From Bacillota bacterium (GTDB taxonomy: Bacteria > Bacillota > Clostridia > Peptostreptococcales > Anaerovoracaceae): DNA of 16,487 nt. The notes under the pieces were generated by a model. It saw only the letters and a list, made by a program, of their open reading frames with translations. It was not told the origin of the DNA and did not search any database. Position 1 is the first letter of the stretch; the number at the start of each line of letters is the position of its first letter. This document shows, one piece after another, positions 1 through 8,032 of this stretch. The stretch is taken from assembly GCA_017543805.1 (NCBI GenBank), contig JAFYFK010000091.1:1-16487 (forward strand), given 5' to 3'. The position numbers were made by a program, and so were the translations under genes.

Positions 1-51
1 AAGGATAAGGATCCTTCAGAGATAAAAATAGATACAGTTCCGAGGGAATAA

Positions 52-80
52 AAAACAGCGGCATAAAGCGCCGCTGTTTT
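52..80 (-). terminator. Rho-independent terminator of the lipoprotein gene
   Basis: An 11-bp perfect stem (52-62 pairs with 70-80) encloses a 7-nt loop. Read on the minus strand the hairpin runs into a T-rich tract (TTTTTTATT), the classic intrinsic terminator form. It lies about 40 bp beyond the stop codon of the lipoprotein gene, so it should end that transcript. The remaining 1-51 holds nothing I can assign. Confidence 0.9.
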
Positions 81-120
81 ACTGCCTCTGTATCTTCGCT
101 GTAACGGGTCGGCCCGGAGA

Positions 121-1533
121 CTACGGTTCGTAGACGAAGGTCTCATTCATAATGTCTTTGCTCTCCCAGTCCTCGTCGTCCCTGACTTTCAGGGTAAATT
201 CGACCTTTTCATAGCTTTCGAACGTGTTGTCCTCGAAATTGCTCACATCAAAACTCATGTCGTAAGCAGCCTGCTGACCTGCCGGCAGAGTGCATCCGAA
301 GTACGGATCCGCCTCGACTCCGTTGACGTAAACGTCATCCCATTCGAAGTACAGCTTCTTGTCGCTCTTGTTCTTAATGTAGACCTGCAGGGCTCCGGCG
401 CCGAAAGAGAAGTTGCCTTCCTGATCCTTTTCTCCGACGATGATAAAGGTGAAATCATCGTTGTCAGCGACGACATATTCGCTGCTCTTTGCGGGACGGG
501 CAGGCTCAACGATATCCGCCTCGCTGAGGCCGGTGGGATATACTGTGATGACATCGTCAACGATATAATCCGGATCCCAGCTGTCCGCGTCGAAGATCCT
601 GATGTACAGTTCCATCCTGTCCGGAGACTCGATGCCGGCAGGCTCAAGATCTGACGAGAACATGTAAAGGGAAGATGTCAGTTCGCTGCCGGGTTCGACA
701 GTCTCTGAAAAATAGCTGTCGACAAGCCAGCCGTTTACGACTTCGTTGTCGATCGCGAAATAAAGATTCGTATCCTCTGTCTTGTTCTCGCAGCGGATCT
801 CGAACGCATAGTCGCCCCATTCGTCCCTTTTCGCGTTTACAAGGGTCATCCTCGCGTATTCGTTGTCGACGAGGACCTCTTCGCTGACCGGATATTCCAC
901 GGGCTCCTGGGTTTCAAAGCCGAAATCCATATCGTCACCGTCAAGACCGAGATCGATGTCATCGATGCCCTTTTCCATGTTGCCGGTCAGGACCACCATC
1001 GCCTCTTCCGGCATCTCCGTGATCTTCCATTCCTTGTCGACCTTCTTAAGATCGAAAGTGACGGTCGTATCCGCGCGGGACGTCTCGCCGTTAGCGATTA
1101 TCTCTTTAAGGGTCTCTTCGAACGCTTCGTCGCTCTCTTCCTCTGAAGCGCCGCTGAACATCAGTTCGATCATCTTGGTGAAAAACGCAGTAAACGTTTC
1201 CTTAATTACCGGCGAAATGTCGGTGTACTGCATGTCCGCGGTGACCTTGGCGGTATCCCCGTTCACCTCTGCCTTGTTGACAGTATAGGTAAGTTCGGAC
1301 GCGGACTTTTTGACAAACTCGACCAGGCCGCCGTAGTCTTCCTCTCCTTCGCCGAAGAGCTCGTCCTCGCTGAACTGCTTGTCGAGGCAGGCTTGCATTG
1401 CCGCGATGTCGAAATTCTTCATGCTTTCGCAGAAGGTCTTTACGGTATCTTCCGGCTTGGGGCCGGAATCCCCGCAGGCCGCAAGGCTGAACACCATGAC
1501 CGCCGCAAGCACAATAGCGATTATCTTTTTCAT
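121..1533 (-). CDS. Lipoprotein with N-terminal DUF4878/DUF5105-like domain and two tandem beta-type domains
   Basis: The protein has 470 residues. It starts with a lysine-flanked hydrophobic signal peptide and a lipobox LAAC, with Cys20 as the likely lipidated residue, so it should be anchored on the outer face of the membrane. Residues about 25-175 begin with a helix (EDTVKTFCESMKNFD) and end with a strand followed by KEWKI, like the NTF2-type DUF4878/DUF5105 domains of Firmicute lipoproteins; the family name is inference. After an acidic Asp/Gly linker (about 190-210) come two related domains, about 213-335 and 352-470. Both contain an Asn-Lys-Ser/Thr, LYF, VNG, D-x-YF and PG series, which suggests duplication of a DUF4352-like beta sandwich. 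The start is supported by AAAAGGAGTG just upstream. No enzymatic residues are evident; a binding or surface role is likely. It has its own promoter and terminator. Confidence 0.88.
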   Translation of the reverse strand: MKKIIAIVLAAVMVFSLAACGDSGPKPEDTVKTFCESMKNFDIAAMQACLDKQFSEDELFGEGEEDYGGLVEFVKKSASELTYTVNKAEVNGDTAKVTADMQYTDISPVIKETFTAFFTKMIELMFSGASEEESDEAFEETLKEIIANGETSRADTTVTFDLKKVDKEWKITEMPEEAMVVLTGNMEKGIDDIDLGLDGDDMDFGFETQEPVEYPVSEEVLVDNEYARMTLVNAKRDEWGDYAFEIRCENKTEDTNLYFAIDNEVVNGWLVDSYFSETVEPGSELTSSLYMFSSDLEPAGIESPDRMELYIRIFDADSWDPDYIVDDVITVYPTGLSEADIVEPARPAKSSEYVVADNDDFTFIIVGEKDQEGNFSFGAGALQVYIKNKSDKKLYFEWDDVYVNGVEADPYFGCTLPAGQQAAYDMSFDVSNFEDNTFESYEKVEFTLKVRDDEDWESKDIMNETFVYEP

Positions 1534-1573
1534 TTTTCACTCCTTTTGAACTGGAAAATAAAAATACTAATCA

Positions 1574-1602
1574 ATTATAGTCTTAATTATTTCTTCAGGC
1601 AA
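1574..1602 (-). promoter_or_regulatory. Sigma-A-type promoter of the lipoprotein gene
   Basis: On the minus strand a -35 hexamer TTGCCT (1597-1602) is followed after exactly 17 nt by a perfect -10 TATAAT (1574-1579). Transcription should begin near 1567, giving a leader of about 34 nt before the ATG at 1533. The promoter sits in the 74-bp gap after the upstream operon, where I see no terminator, so read-through could add to expression. Confidence 0.75.
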
Positions 1603-1607
1603 ATACT

Positions 1608-3716
1608 TTACAACTGCGGACCGCCCTTTGACAGTTCGTCATTTATCTTCAGGTTCTCTCCCATTTCAGGATCGTCGGCTTCAGGACCTTCGGCCTTGAC
1701 TTCAGCCTGGACCGGCTTCTGCTTAGCGGCATCCTTCTGCGCCATTATATCCGAAGCCGCCTTGTCGGCAAGATTTATCAGTCTTGTCCCTTCATAGTCT
1801 TTTGTGTTCAGTTCTCCGTCGAGATTCTTCGAATTGAGCGTGTACATCATACGTTCGTCGACTATCTTCTCAGCCAGCGCGCGGTAGCCCTTGTCGCCTT
1901 TTTCGCTCAGTTGGATGACAGTGTCCGGTATGGTCACGAGAGAATGTTGTACAAAATTCTGATAGCTCGTCGCCTGGTCAAAATAAAGTTTTCCCTTCGG
2001 CGGAGCCGGACGGTCCGGGGAAGGTCCAGCCATAAGGTCCATGTCCTGCATGGCAGCTTCACGCAGGCTCTGGGCCTTTTCGCCTGCGGCTTTGTATTCC
2101 TTGTTGTCCCGCAGGTTGAGCTGGATATCCCTATAATACTTATTCTTCATGATGCGGGCGCTGACAACGTCTACAGCAAGTTTTCTCTTTTCCTCCGCGC
2201 TGAGCTTTGTGCCGTTTAAAGCACTCTGGGCGATCTTTTTCTCGGCTTCCGCCGCAGCAAGGTCTGCCTTGTCGATGACCGCAAGGCCTTTCACGGCCTT
2301 AAGATCCTTTTCGTCCAGGCCGCAGCCTGCGGGCGGTTTGGCCATGGCGATGGATTTAAGTTCGGGATCCTTTTCCATCAGCTCCGCAGCGGCGTTCATT
2401 ATACGGCCGCTCTTGAGCAGCTGGTCGGTGATCTCTTTCCTGTCCGTTCCAGTTAAATTGCTGACTGTCCTTATTCCGCGCGTCAGGGCCTCGGCCAGGG
2501 CTTTTTTGCAGCCGGGAACATTGTTCTTATAATCCTGCAGCAGTTTGACAGCGTCCTTGCGGCCCGGGTTGATAACTGCATCAAACTGGTTTTCCTCGTT
2601 GTCGCGCAGGTCTGCGTGGTCGAGGAAATCTCCGAATACGAAGTTCGAATGGACAGACGGATATTTACCGTAAAAATCTTCTTTCGCGATACCGAAGGGT
2701 TCCAGGCTTTCCGCAAGATGCTTCTGATATTCCTGTCCTGCCTTAAACATGTTTTCCCCGTTTTTCGGATCGAGGGAACAGGAAGCTACAAGCCCCATAT
2801 AAGCGTCATCGCTCACCGGCTGACCGCCCACCCGAAAATCGGATTTATTTGCGTTTATCTTCTCGAGTTTGGCAAAGCCCTGCTTCGTGTAAAGGCCTTT
2901 GTTATTTGCAGTCTTTTCGATAGACTCGTCAAACACGGGCTCAGGATCGGTAATGTTGCGGTAGGTCTTGTGACCGTTAAGCTTCCGATCGTATTGATCG
3001 ACAGTCTTCTGCACATGTGCTTCGAATTCGGCCTGCTCTGCCTCGGCCTCTAAATCTTCTTCGCGGCTGCGGAGATCTTCCATCTCGTCTTTGACTGTAC
3101 CTTCCCTGACATTCTCCATCTCTTTTAACTTCTCGGTGACAGCCTCCCCGTCGTTAAGAGTCGCGTAATAATCGCGGGTCTCGGAGCTTGCCCAGTTTTT
3201 ATTGATGGAATGCAGGATGCGCTGGAAGAAGCCCGGCTGCTTTTTCTGCGGCTGGGGCATATCTTTGGGGTCGATGAGCTTGCTGTAATTGACAATCGGC
3301 GAATTGCCGTGAAGTTCCAGCCTCATCTGCACCGGCTTTGTCTCTCCCGCGGGATAGGCAAAAACGTTTCCGAGCTGGGACTGGCGCCAGAATTCCTTGC
3401 TGCCGTAGGTGACCCCGGCCTCTTCAAGGCTCATCACGGTGTCGTGGCCGTCTTCACCCTTCCCCATGATAAACATGCGGGGCACGCCGTCAGCTTCGGG
3501 TATCTTACCGTCTTTTCCCTGGATGATGCCGAACTTCCAGCGGAGGTCTGTTGTCTCAGTCAGCTTTGCGAACAGCCTCTGGTCGACATCGTCAACAGAA
3601 CTCTGATTATCACCGGTAAGCAGATTATAATCTTTGACGCTGCTGTACCTTTTCGGTTCCCTGCCTTTTTCGTGGTCGCCGATAAAATCTTTGTTGTTGT
3701 ATCTGGACAGTGCCAT
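1608..3716 (-). CDS. Large hydrophilic protein of unknown function, paralog A (third gene of operon)
   Basis: I do not recognise this 702-residue protein. It has no signal peptide or membrane segment and is rich in charged residues. It shares its layout with the two genes upstream. Residues 62-130 hold the N-terminal module (GKDGKIPEADGVPR, then SLEEAG, EFW, GNVFAYPAG). A short aromatic helix lies at 162-175 (GFFQRILHSINKNW), followed by a charged, probably coiled-coil stretch at 190-245. A region at 252-320 contains LYT and VGGQPVS. A helical block at 447-523 contains DPELKSIAM and LSAEEK. RPAPPKGKLY is at 569-578, and the tail is LKINDELSKGGPQL. The ribosome site AAGGAG overlaps the stop codon of the preceding gene, so translation is probably coupled. 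The gap to that gene is 9 bp. Function is unknown; a cytoplasmic, scaffold or unconventionally exported protein are all possible. Confidence 0.9.
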   Translation of the reverse strand: MALSRYNNKDFIGDHEKGREPKRYSSVKDYNLLTGDNQSSVDDVDQRLFAKLTETTDLRWKFGIIQGKDGKIPEADGVPRMFIMGKGEDGHDTVMSLEEAGVTYGSKEFWRQSQLGNVFAYPAGETKPVQMRLELHGNSPIVNYSKLIDPKDMPQPQKKQPGFFQRILHSINKNWASSETRDYYATLNDGEAVTEKLKEMENVREGTVKDEMEDLRSREEDLEAEAEQAEFEAHVQKTVDQYDRKLNGHKTYRNITDPEPVFDESIEKTANNKGLYTKQGFAKLEKINANKSDFRVGGQPVSDDAYMGLVASCSLDPKNGENMFKAGQEYQKHLAESLEPFGIAKEDFYGKYPSVHSNFVFGDFLDHADLRDNEENQFDAVINPGRKDAVKLLQDYKNNVPGCKKALAEALTRGIRTVSNLTGTDRKEITDQLLKSGRIMNAAAELMEKDPELKSIAMAKPPAGCGLDEKDLKAVKGLAVIDKADLAAAEAEKKIAQSALNGTKLSAEEKRKLAVDVVSARIMKNKYYRDIQLNLRDNKEYKAAGEKAQSLREAAMQDMDLMAGPSPDRPAPPKGKLYFDQATSYQNFVQHSLVTIPDTVIQLSEKGDKGYRALAEKIVDERMMYTLNSKNLDGELNTKDYEGTRLINLADKAASDIMAQKDAAKQKPVQAEVKAEGPEADDPEMGENLKINDELSKGGPQL

Positions 3717-3725
3717 AATTTCTCC

Positions 3726-5771
3726 TTATACCACCGCTACGCCGGCCTGGGGAGCCTTGTATTCGACCTTTTTGTCGAGTTCGGCGTTCTTTTCGACCTG
3801 GGGCCCCGGAATGCCGAGCTCGTCATAGTAGCGCTGCTGCTGTATCTTCTGCGCAGACTTATCCGCCATGTCTATCAGCTTGGCGCCGTTGTACATGGAT
3901 GCCGGGCTGTTCACGGCCTTGTTGAGATCCTTCACGGACATGTCCGCAAGCCCGTTCTGCCCGATTATATCTTCGGCGATCATCCGGGCGTCTTTAACGG
4001 CCCCGGGGTCGTTCATCTCTAGCAGGCCTTCGGGATGCTTGTTGAACTCGGCCTTGCGGCCCTGCATCAGCGCCGTCACCTGGTCATCGTACAGCTGCCC
4101 CTTCGGCGGGAGCGGTCTTGTTCCGGGGTTCTTTGCGTATTCGCTTATCTTATTCTGATCAAGGACCAGACCGTTCTTTCTTGCTTCCGCACCGAGCCTG
4201 TTCTGCTCTTTGTCGATCGCCTTCCCGTTCATCAAGCGCTGGTTGTTCTCACTGATTATCTGCGCTTCGAAGATGTTCGCGGTGATAATGTCCTTGGTGT
4301 ACTGCAGCTTTTCCTGATACGAGAGCTCTTTGCCCTCATACACAGCCTTTGCGAGAGCCGTCTGAGCCTCGCCTCGTTTGCTGTCGAGCTTGCTGTATTC
4401 GCGCATGCTGTTGACAGCGTCTATATCTTCCTGTTTAAGGCCGTTATCCATGGCCATCTTTTTCAGCACAGGGTCGCGCTCCATCATATCACCGAGAGAC
4501 GCCGCGAACTCAAAGTGATTGAAGGCTCCGTTTTCCGGGCAGTGCGTGTACTCGTCCGTTACGGAAGCGGTCTCCGCGATGCAGTCCGCGATCTTCTCCG
4601 CCAGAGGCGCCTTGTTTCCCTTCTTGTACTCCTCCAGGATGTCGAAGGCCTGATGTCTGGCAGGGTTAACGCTGTCCTCGAGGTGCACGCCCTGCTTGAC
4701 GCGCAGGTTCCCCTTCATGATGTCGTCGGAGATCATCGTGCTGTAGGAGCCGACGATGACCTTATTTGCCTGCTTTTCGGAATAGCCGCAGTTCATGAGG
4801 CTCTGCTTGAGCGTATCATCGTAGGAGGACTCTTTCGGGAACGCTTTGTCGATGTTCTTCGCGTCGAAGGAACAGGCCATGACGAGGCCGCAGTATTCGT
4901 CCTGAGAAACAGTCTGACCGCCCACCTGATAATTTCCGAAATTATTATCTATAGGCTTAAGGCTGTTGAACTCATCCAGAGTGTAGAAGCTTTCCTTATC
5001 CGGCGTGGACAGCCACTCGTTATGGAGCTTCGGCTGGGGCGCGGTCAGATCTCTGTAGAATTCCTTGCCCTTTTCCTTGTAGCCGGTCGTCTTGGCAAGA
5101 TTCTCATAGGCTTTTTTCTGAGCAGCCTTTTCCTTTCGGGCTGCGTCTCTCTTTTCGGCTTCCTTAAGTTCTGCAATCTCCGAATCTTTGCCCTTTACGC
5201 GCTTTTCGGAGTTTGCGGCGAGCTTCTGGCGTTCCCTGTATATCTCGCAGTCGGTCTTGCGCCAGCTGCTGAAGATCCTGTTCATAAATCGCGTGAACGC
5301 GTTCGGTTCCTTGTATTCATGGCCGGCCGGGCTCATGTTCACATTGTCCATGTCGACCTGATAGCTGTAGCCGACTTTCGGCGCGCTGGTGGCCTTGATC
5401 TCGGCCTGCACCTGCACCGGATGCTCGCTGCCGGCGGGGTAAGCAAAAACGTTGCCCTCCTGAACCTGCTGCCAGAACTCGCGGCTGCCGGGCTTAACGC
5501 CCCCTTCGTCGAGGCTCTTTACGCGGTCTATGCCGTTTTCGTCTTTCTGCAGCATGAAGATACGGGGCACGCCGTCCTTTTCGGGAACCTTGCCGTCCTC
5601 GCCCATCTCGATGCCGAAGTTATTGAGCGGATTGAATTTTTCGTTTATTATCTCCAGCGTTCTGTCGCTCATCTGCATAGCAGAGATCTGATTGTCGGGC
5701 ACCTTGCCTTTTTCCAGTCTTTCCTGGAAATACAGTTCGTCGTTATTGAACTTTTCTATGTCGTATGCCAT
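3726..5771 (-). CDS. Large hydrophilic protein of unknown function, paralog B (second gene of operon)
   Basis: This 681-residue protein is a paralog of its two neighbours. The N-terminal module lies at 52-120 (GEDGKVPEKDGVPR, SLDEGG, EFWQQV, GNVFAYPAG). The aromatic helix is at 159-170 (FTRFMNRIFSSW). A lysine- and glutamate-rich, probably coiled-coil stretch follows at 175-235. The VGGQTVS region is at 239-305, the helical block with DPVLKKMAM and LSYQEK at 433-501, and RPLPPKGQLY at 552-561. Its tail (KAPQAGVAVV) is the most divergent of the three. No signal peptide, membrane span or catalytic motif is visible. The start is fixed by AGAGGAGGACAAAC before the ATG, and the gap to the upstream gene is 12 bp, so it belongs to the same transcript. 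I cannot assign a function. Confidence 0.9.
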   Translation of the reverse strand: MAYDIEKFNNDELYFQERLEKGKVPDNQISAMQMSDRTLEIINEKFNPLNNFGIEMGEDGKVPEKDGVPRIFMLQKDENGIDRVKSLDEGGVKPGSREFWQQVQEGNVFAYPAGSEHPVQVQAEIKATSAPKVGYSYQVDMDNVNMSPAGHEYKEPNAFTRFMNRIFSSWRKTDCEIYRERQKLAANSEKRVKGKDSEIAELKEAEKRDAARKEKAAQKKAYENLAKTTGYKEKGKEFYRDLTAPQPKLHNEWLSTPDKESFYTLDEFNSLKPIDNNFGNYQVGGQTVSQDEYCGLVMACSFDAKNIDKAFPKESSYDDTLKQSLMNCGYSEKQANKVIVGSYSTMISDDIMKGNLRVKQGVHLEDSVNPARHQAFDILEEYKKGNKAPLAEKIADCIAETASVTDEYTHCPENGAFNHFEFAASLGDMMERDPVLKKMAMDNGLKQEDIDAVNSMREYSKLDSKRGEAQTALAKAVYEGKELSYQEKLQYTKDIITANIFEAQIISENNQRLMNGKAIDKEQNRLGAEARKNGLVLDQNKISEYAKNPGTRPLPPKGQLYDDQVTALMQGRKAEFNKHPEGLLEMNDPGAVKDARMIAEDIIGQNGLADMSVKDLNKAVNSPASMYNGAKLIDMADKSAQKIQQQRYYDELGIPGPQVEKNAELDKKVEYKAPQAGVAVV

Positions 5772-5783
5772 GTTTGTCCTCCT

Positions 5784-7880
5784 CTATAAGCCGGCCTGAG
5801 GGCCGCCCTGCTTTTTAGCGATCTCTGCGTTTATGTTGAGAGGTTCATCGAGATCGATGTCGTCAGCTGCGGGCTGGGGCTCTTTCTTTGCCTGCTCGAC
5901 TTCCTGATTTATATTCAGGTTCTGGTCCAGCCCCAGTTCCTTCTCGTTCTGGATATCCTGCGCTATCTGTATGCTGCGGGCCGGGAGCTTTCCCGCGGTT
6001 CTCGGCTCGTCATAGACGCCCATAAGCTCTTCACAGCTCTTGCTGCCGAGCTTATCCTCCAAAACGATGCGGTCAACGATCTCGTCAAGGGAGGTCTGAT
6101 CCTTAAGACTTCCGAGGACGGGCGGTGTCGGCCTGAACAGCCTCTGCGCATATGTGTATCTTCCGGCGCCGGTATCGCTCCAGAACTTGCCCTCAGGCGG
6201 CGCGGGACGCATTTCCGGATGGGCTTTCCAGAGCTCGTTCTGCTCGGCGGACACCATCTCCACATTCATCATCTTGTCCTCGACTTCCTGAGTCTTTTCG
6301 TTCTGCGCTTTGGCCTCGTTGAGCCAGATATTGTCCACCAGCCTGGCCTTGACTATCGACTTCATGCAGGCTTCTTTTTCCTCCGCGGAAAGCTTTGTGC
6401 CTTTGGCTGAGGCTTCCGCGATCTTCAGCTCGGCCTGCTTGCGCGCGTCGTCGAGCTTTATATAGTCTTTCAGCGATTCCACCGACTTGAGCTGTTTGGC
6501 GGTCATGCCGTTCTTAAAGGCAAGCTGCTTAAGCTCCGGATCTTTATCCATCAGGGTTGTAAGGTAGACGCCCATGCGCAGCTGCCCCTGGACCGTGTTC
6601 CCCGGCACGCTTCCGAGGCTGACCATCTGGTTGCAGGTACGGTCTATGCCGAAAGCGAGAATCTTAGCGAGAGGTTCTTTGTTGCCGTTCTTGTACGCGT
6701 TGAAGGCATCCGCTGCCGCCTGGCGCGCTCCGTTGACGCCGTTCTTGAAATACGAACCGCTGCTGTCGCGGGACCTCGGAACTATGAACATATCCGCGGT
6801 ATACATGCTGCCGATGTCTTCCACGCATATCTGCCTTGCGTCCTGCTCCGAAATGCCGAGGTTTTTCTGCAGGCAGGATACCGCGTGGATGTCCACGGGA
6901 GGCGCCTTGGGATCGTTGGGCCTTGCCCTTTCGGCCACGCTGTAGTGCATGCCAGCAAACATGGCCACAGCGCAGAAATCCTTTTCGCTGACGGAGGGGC
7001 CTATATGTCCCTTGGGCGCAAGCGCTATCTTTGAAAGATCCAGCTCGTCTTTGCCGAATACCTTAAGATCGGAAAAATGTTCGTCTGTATAAAGGCCTTC
7101 CTTGCCCGGCCTCTTTGTGAGGTATTCCTTCTTTTCGGGAACCGGCTTATATACGCTGCGGAGTATCTCGTAGCCATCGTCGAATGCCTTTGTCTTTTTT
7201 TGTGCGACACTGAACTTCTCGTCCAGCTTTGCCTGATGCGCTTTTTTCTCGTCCTCGCGCTGCGCATTTAAAGCGATGGTCTCTTCAGCCTTCCGGTCTA
7301 ATTCCCGCGCATCGCGCATATTCGCAAGCTGTGACTTGACTTCGAGGTTCTTCTCCGCGTTGAGACTGTTGTTGTACGCGGCGACTTCCTTATACAGCCT
7401 GCCGCCGCTTATGGCATGCATTATCCGCGCGAAAAAGCCCGGCTGTCTGACCTGTCTGGCCGGCATGTTCTCCGGGGCCACGGGCTTGCTGCAGCCAAGG
7501 TCGCCTCCGAACTCGTTGGGATCGGCATGCAGCTGCGAGGGGTTTTCCGCCCCTGCGGGGTACACAAACACATTGCCCATGGCGACCTGCTGCCAGAACT
7601 TCTGATTTACCGGGGAAAGGTCGAGCCCTGCAGCCTCAAGGGACATCGGCTTTTCAACACCCTGCCCGTCCACACCCATGACGAATATGCGCGGAACGCC
7701 GTTGGTCTCCGGCACTTTACCGTCTTCGCCCATGACTATGCCCGCGCTTTTCAGGAAGACCTTAAAGTCCCTGTCCAGCATGCCGAGGCTGGTTTTGTTA
7801 AATTCCGGGTTTCCGGTATCGGCGTACGCATGGTAACGCTGTTTTAGATTTTTTTCGTATTTTGGATCTGGAAACGGCAT
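5784..7880 (-). CDS. Large hydrophilic protein of unknown function, paralog C (first gene of operon)
   Basis: This 698-residue protein is the first gene of the three-paralog operon. I start it at MPFPDPKYEK because AAAGGGG lies 8 nt before that ATG. The reading frame stays open to 8006, but the extra part crosses the promoter and terminator and should not be translated. The N-terminal module is at 48-118 (GEDGKVPETNGVPR, SLEAAG, KFWQQV, GNVFVYPAG) and the aromatic helix at 148-158 (GFFARIMHAIS). A charged, probably coiled-coil stretch is at 165-235. The helical block with DPELKQLAF and LSAEEK is at 447-514, and RPAPPEGKFW is at 558-567. The C-terminus carries LNIN twice (LNINQEV and LNINAEI) and ends GGPQAGL. 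No signal peptide or membrane span is visible. Function is unknown. Confidence 0.9.
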   Translation of the reverse strand: MPFPDPKYEKNLKQRYHAYADTGNPEFNKTSLGMLDRDFKVFLKSAGIVMGEDGKVPETNGVPRIFVMGVDGQGVEKPMSLEAAGLDLSPVNQKFWQQVAMGNVFVYPAGAENPSQLHADPNEFGGDLGCSKPVAPENMPARQVRQPGFFARIMHAISGGRLYKEVAAYNNSLNAEKNLEVKSQLANMRDARELDRKAEETIALNAQREDEKKAHQAKLDEKFSVAQKKTKAFDDGYEILRSVYKPVPEKKEYLTKRPGKEGLYTDEHFSDLKVFGKDELDLSKIALAPKGHIGPSVSEKDFCAVAMFAGMHYSVAERARPNDPKAPPVDIHAVSCLQKNLGISEQDARQICVEDIGSMYTADMFIVPRSRDSSGSYFKNGVNGARQAAADAFNAYKNGNKEPLAKILAFGIDRTCNQMVSLGSVPGNTVQGQLRMGVYLTTLMDKDPELKQLAFKNGMTAKQLKSVESLKDYIKLDDARKQAELKIAEASAKGTKLSAEEKEACMKSIVKARLVDNIWLNEAKAQNEKTQEVEDKMMNVEMVSAEQNELWKAHPEMRPAPPEGKFWSDTGAGRYTYAQRLFRPTPPVLGSLKDQTSLDEIVDRIVLEDKLGSKSCEELMGVYDEPRTAGKLPARSIQIAQDIQNEKELGLDQNLNINQEVEQAKKEPQPAADDIDLDEPLNINAEIAKKQGGPQAGL

Positions 7881-7888
7881 AATTTTAT

Positions 7889-7895
7889 CCCCTTT
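7889..7895 (-). promoter_or_regulatory. Ribosome binding site deciding the start of paralog C
   Basis: AAAGGGG on the minus strand ends 8 nt before the ATG at 7880. No comparable site precedes the upstream in-frame start at 8006, which would also lie upstream of the predicted transcription start near 7925. Confidence 0.75.
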
Positions 7896-7931
7896 ACATA
7901 CCTTTGCTGATAATTCTTTTTTATCAACCTT

Positions 7932-7970
7932 ATGATACTTCCCGCTGTCCATCAAATGTCCAACAAAAAA
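7932..7970 (-). promoter_or_regulatory. Promoter with 11-bp-spaced direct repeat, paralog operon
   Basis: On the minus strand GTTGGACA (7957-7964) is followed by a second copy with one change, GATGGACA (7946-7953). The start-to-start spacing is 11 bp, one helical turn. Exactly 8 nt later lies a -10-like TATCAT (7932-7937), which predicts transcription from about 7925 and a 45-nt leader. The distal TGGACA lies 19 nt from the -10, long for a -35, so the repeats may be an activator site covering -21 to -39. The block from 7943 to 7970 matches that at 9793-9820 at 26 of 28 positions. The match and identical spacing are seen; the promoter role is inference. Confidence 0.65.
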
Positions 7971-8004
7971 GCAGCGCAAAGTCCGAATTTTCAAAACTTT
8001 GCGC
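7965..8004 (-). terminator. Terminator of the 8033-9730 gene
   Basis: A 9-bp perfect stem (GCGCAAAGT at 7996-8004 on the minus strand, pairing with 7974-7982) encloses a 13-nt loop and is followed, after TGC, by six T residues (7965-7970). The hairpin begins 29 bp after the stop codon of the upstream gene. The T tract directly abuts the direct repeat of the next promoter, so one transcription unit ends exactly where the next is controlled. Confidence 0.85.
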
Positions 8005-8032
8005 ATATTTTTTATTGTGCTGTTTAAACGCG

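Noticed and set aside
4035..5789. Long plus-strand open frame (584 codons) opposite paralog B
   Set aside because: It lies entirely opposite paralog B, which has a ribosome site, operon spacing and paralog conservation. The plus-strand translation shows no recognisable domain, and the long frame follows from the codon use of the real gene.
7881..8006. N-terminal extension of paralog C starting at 8006, with an FFVGHL-x-DS segment resembling the extension of the 8033-9730 gene
   Set aside because: The shared peptide is only a translation of the conserved promoter block. The extension covers the -10, the direct repeat and part of the terminator, and a proper ribosome site lies before the ATG at 7880.
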